Of a stretch of 64,000 nucleotides of DNA, positions 61,664 through 64,000 are shown in pieces; position 1 is the stretch's first letter; each line of letters begins with the position of its first letter. The translations under genes and the position numbers were made by a program. Location: contig NZ_BPQU01000024.1 in assembly GCF_022179445.1 (NCBI RefSeq), positions 1-64,000 on the forward strand, given 5' to 3'. The notes under the pieces are model-generated. The model had not been told where the DNA came from and ran no database searches. It worked only from the letters and a program-made list of their open reading frames with translations. The DNA comes from Methylobacterium mesophilicum. Its GTDB lineage: Bacteria; Pseudomonadota; Alphaproteobacteria; Rhizobiales; Beijerinckiaceae.

Positions 61664-63196
61664 GTGACCGTGCCCGACAGGACCCCGCGCCCCGTGATGC
61701 TCGTGATCCTCGACGGCTGGGGACTCCGGGACGCGGTCGCCGACAATGCCGTCCACCAGGCCCGCACGCCCGTCTTCGACGGCCTGATGCGAGAGGGGCC
61801 CCGGGCGCGGCTGCAGACCTTCGGGGCCGATGTCGGCCTGCCCGAGGGGCAGATGGGCAATTCCGAGGTCGGGCACCTGAACATCGGCGCGGGCCGGGTG
61901 GTCATGCAGGACCTGCCGCGCATCGATACCGCCGTCGCGGACGGCTCGCTCGCCACCAACCCGGCCCTGACCCGGTTCATCGACGCGCTGCGGGCGAGCG
62001 GCGGGACCTGCCACCTCGTCGGCCTGCTGTCGCCCGGGGGCGTCCACGCGCACCAGGACCACGCGGTGGCGCTGGCGCGGGTGCTGGTCGAGGCCGGCGT
62101 GCCGGTCCGCCTCCACGCCTTCACGGACGGGCGGGACATGCCGCCGCGCTCCGCGGCCGGCTGCCTGGAGGCCGTCGAGGCCGCGCTCCCCGAGGGCGCC
62201 CGCATCGCCACCTTGTGCGGCCGCTACTACGCGATGGATCGCGACCGGCGCTGGGAGCGGGTCTCGATCGCCTACGACGCGATGAGTGCGGCGCGCGGCG
62301 CCCGGTTCGCGAGTGCCCTGGAGGCGATCGCCGCCTCCTATGTGCTCGACCTGTCGGACGAGTTCCTGCGGCCGGCCATCATCGGCGACTATGCCGGCAT
62401 GCAGGACGGCGACGGCGTGCTGAGCTTCAATTTCCGCGCCGACCGGACCCGGCAGATCCTCGAGGCCCTGCTCGATCCGGACTTCGCGGGCTTCCCCCGG
62501 GCCCGGACGGTCCGGTTCGCCGCAGCCCTCGGCATCGTTCAGTACAGCATCGAGATCGATGCCTTCGCCGACACGCTGTTCGGCCCCCTCGACCTGCCGA
62601 ACGGCCTCGGCGAGACGGTGGCCCGGGCCGGGCGCACACAGCTGCGCATGGCCGAGACCGAAAAGTATCCGCACGTCACCTACTTCATGAACGGCGGCCG
62701 CGAGGCACCGTTCGAGGGCCAGGACGCGATCCTGGTGCCGTCCCCGAAGGTGGCGACCTACGACCTGCAGCCGGAGATGTCGGCCGCGGAGTTGACCGAC
62801 CGCGCCGTGGAGGCGATCGGCTCCGGCCGCTACGACATGATCCTGCTGAACTTCGCCAATCCCGACATGGTCGGCCATACCGGCAGCCTCGCCGCCGCCG
62901 TGAAGGCGGTGGAGACGGTGGATGCCTGCCTCGGCCGGGTGGTCGACGCGATCCGGGCCGGCGGGGGGGCGCTGCTCGTCACCGCCGACCACGGCAATTG
63001 CGAGATGATGCGCGATCCGGAGACCGGCGAGCCGCACACCGCCCACACCCTCAACCCGGTGCCGGCGATGCTGGTCGGCGTCGATGGCGTGACGCTCGCC
63101 GACGGCCGCCTGGCCGACGTCGCGCCGACCCTCCTCGACCTGATGGGCCTCGAGCAGCCCGCCGAGATGACCGGGCGGTCGCTGATCCGGCGCTGA
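61664..63196 (+). CDS. gpmI: 2,3-bisphosphoglycerate-independent phosphoglycerate mutase
   Basis: This is a 510-residue enzyme. The start is the GTG at 61664 or the GTG at 61670; GGAG at 61656-61659 fits the latter slightly better. Alkaline-phosphatase-like metal sites are MLVILDGWGLRD, catalytic Ser in GQMGNSEVGHLNIGAG, HAFTDGRDMPP, FNFRADRTRQI and TADHGNCEMM with HTLNPVP. It interconverts 3- and 2-phosphoglycerate in glycolysis and gluconeogenesis. It is housekeeping and unrelated to the polysaccharide locus. Confidence 0.95.
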   Translation: MTVPDRTPRPVMLVILDGWGLRDAVADNAVHQARTPVFDGLMREGPRARLQTFGADVGLPEGQMGNSEVGHLNIGAGRVVMQDLPRIDTAVADGSLATNPALTRFIDALRASGGTCHLVGLLSPGGVHAHQDHAVALARVLVEAGVPVRLHAFTDGRDMPPRSAAGCLEAVEAALPEGARIATLCGRYYAMDRDRRWERVSIAYDAMSAARGARFASALEAIAASYVLDLSDEFLRPAIIGDYAGMQDGDGVLSFNFRADRTRQILEALLDPDFAGFPRARTVRFAAALGIVQYSIEIDAFADTLFGPLDLPNGLGETVARAGRTQLRMAETEKYPHVTYFMNGGREAPFEGQDAILVPSPKVATYDLQPEMSAAELTDRAVEAIGSGRYDMILLNFANPDMVGHTGSLAAAVKAVETVDACLGRVVDAIRAGGGALLVTADHGNCEMMRDPETGEPHTAHTLNPVPAMLVGVDGVTLADGRLADVAPTLLDLMGLEQPAEMTGRSLIRR

Positions 63197-63289
63197 GCGG
63201 GCCGGGCGCAGGGCGCTCGGCGGGCGGGATCGTGGCGACGGCGTCTTAAAATGCCGAACAGAACCGTCTGACCTGGTCGAAGACGGCTT

Positions 63290-64000
63290 TCAGTGGGTTG
63301 GGGCCGCCGCGCGACCGATGAGGCGCTCTAACGCGAGCCCAACGACACGCGCATCGAAGATCCGAGCCTTGCGCGCGGCTGAGCCGGGACCACCAGGCCA
63401 TTGCTTGATGCCCCGCATCATAGCTTCGACGGTGGGCTCGACGCCCGCTCGATGCAGGAGCCAGTGGATGGTGGCAAGAAGCTCCATCCCGAACGGAGAT
63501 TCGAAGCCGTCGATCAGATCGGTCGTCCGCTCCAGGGCAACGAGGTAATCCTTGCCGTCCGCCTTCAGGTAGGCGGCGATCCGGTCCCGCTGATTGTCCT
63601 CGAACCTGATAAGGTCCAGCGGAAGAGCATCGGCGAGTCGCTTATCGCAGTGCAGATAAGTTCCATCCATGCCGTTAAGCAGATGCCTGAGCCGATCAGC
63701 ATAGGGGCCGTACCGATTGGCCTTGTATGCGAGCGTCAGAGGATTTTGAGGAGCTGTGGCCTCGACTGCACACTCTAGAAGATAAGCTAGCTTCTGCACT
63801 TCAAGCAATGAGCACTCGAAGCCAAGCACGGCGTACCGACGTACGAGCTCCGCAACGAGCGCGCTCGCTGGTGTGAGTGACTTTCGACCCTCTCGTTTCA
63901 GGACATTCTGGTACGTGGCTGTCGGCTCGTACACGATCACCTCGACCCCGGGGATGTCCCCGAGAGCGGCCTCGATACGTGGGCGAACATCGGCCCAGTT
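63290..64000 (-). CDS. darG: DarG-like macro-domain antitoxin, 3' part
   Basis: The frame is open to the right edge, so only the last 236 residues are visible. They begin NWADVRPRIEAALGDIPGVE followed by VIVYEP, which matches the end of a macro domain. A helical region follows, with ALVAELVRRYAVLGFECSLL, EVQKLAYLLE and YGPYADRLRHLLNGMDGTYL, typical of the C-terminal half of DarG. DarG removes ADP-ribose from DNA and neutralises the DarT toxin; darT is expected just outside the window. G+C is visibly lower than in the rest, consistent with horizontal transfer. Confidence 0.8.
   Translation of the reverse strand, partial: NWADVRPRIEAALGDIPGVEVIVYEPTATYQNVLKREGRKSLTPASALVAELVRRYAVLGFECSLLEVQKLAYLLECAVEATAPQNPLTLAYKANRYGPYADRLRHLLNGMDGTYLHCDKRLADALPLDLIRFEDNQRDRIAAYLKADGKDYLVALERTTDLIDGFESPFGMELLATIHWLLHRAGVEPTVEAMMRGIKQWPGGPGSAARKARIFDARVVGLALERLIGRAAAPTH

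Noticed and set aside
1..64000. tRNA, rRNA, insertion sequence or integrase genes
   Set aside because: I found no tRNA cloverleaf, rRNA segment, transposase motif or terminal inverted repeats of an insertion sequence by reading; a covariance-model scan would be needed to exclude small RNAs.

Overview
The window is about 70% G+C, has no rRNA or tRNA gene that I can see, and reads as chromosomal DNA of an alphaproteobacterium. The best match I can make by eye is a Methylobacterium/Methylorubrum-type organism. This rests on family content (DUF6894 proteins, HemP-HmuTUV, PAS-XRE regulator, Exo-type polysaccharide genes, large Che cluster) and is inference, not a database result.

Layout. 1-2.1 kb: two CsbD-like stress proteins and an orphan TAXI-type solute-binding protein with its own membrane anchors. 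2.1-3.3 kb: three small uncharacterised genes on the minus strand. 3.4-7.5 kb (minus): a compact seven-gene stressosome/partner-switching operon, in transcription order response regulator, RsbR, RsbS, RsbT, second RsbT-like kinase, RsbX phosphatase and a histidine kinase. The kinase's N-terminus looks like the RsbT-binding domain of RsbU. 7.6-19.5 kb (minus): an eleven-gene chemosensory operon with overlapping or nearly touching genes: a soluble receptor with two signalling hairpins, a triple-CheW scaffold, CheB, a HEAT-repeat protein, CheR, CheY, CheA, a STAS protein, a ParA-like ATPase, CheY2 and a membrane MCP. 20.1-21.6 kb: PAS-XRE regulator and a small membrane protein.

21.9-25.5 kb (plus): haem uptake operon hemP-hmuT-hmuU-hmuV, with a possible operator before hemP, a REP-like hairpin pair between hmuT and hmuU, and the frameshifted 3' end of a TonB-dependent receptor fused behind hmuV. 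25.7-28.7 kb: a tiny membrane peptide, two glycosyltransferases and a DUF6894 protein.

28.7-61.5 kb is dominated by an exopolysaccharide locus. It holds two acyltransferases, an ExoY-type initiating transferase, a GH16 glycanase, several glycosyltransferases, UDP-glucose dehydrogenase, a LuxR-type regulator with a degenerate receiver, and ExoP- and ExoF-type export proteins. A seven-gene operon (acetyltransferase, Gfo/Idh/MocA oxidoreductase, two DegT aminotransferases, epimerase, deacetylase, glycosyltransferase) suggests an acetamido-uronic acid sugar. Wzt/Wzm export genes and an ExoA-like transferase follow. Interspersed are a transmembrane MCP and several small conserved-looking proteins. 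61.6-63.2 kb: cofactor-independent phosphoglycerate mutase. The right edge (63.29-64 kb, visibly lower G+C) is the 3' part of a DarG-like macro-domain antitoxin, probably part of a DarTG defence module continuing outside the window.

The most interesting system is the adjacent pair of stressosome and chemosensory operons. The stressosome appears to end in a histidine kinase rather than RsbU/sigma-B, and the chemosensory operon carries its own STAS protein and a ParA-type positioning ATPase.
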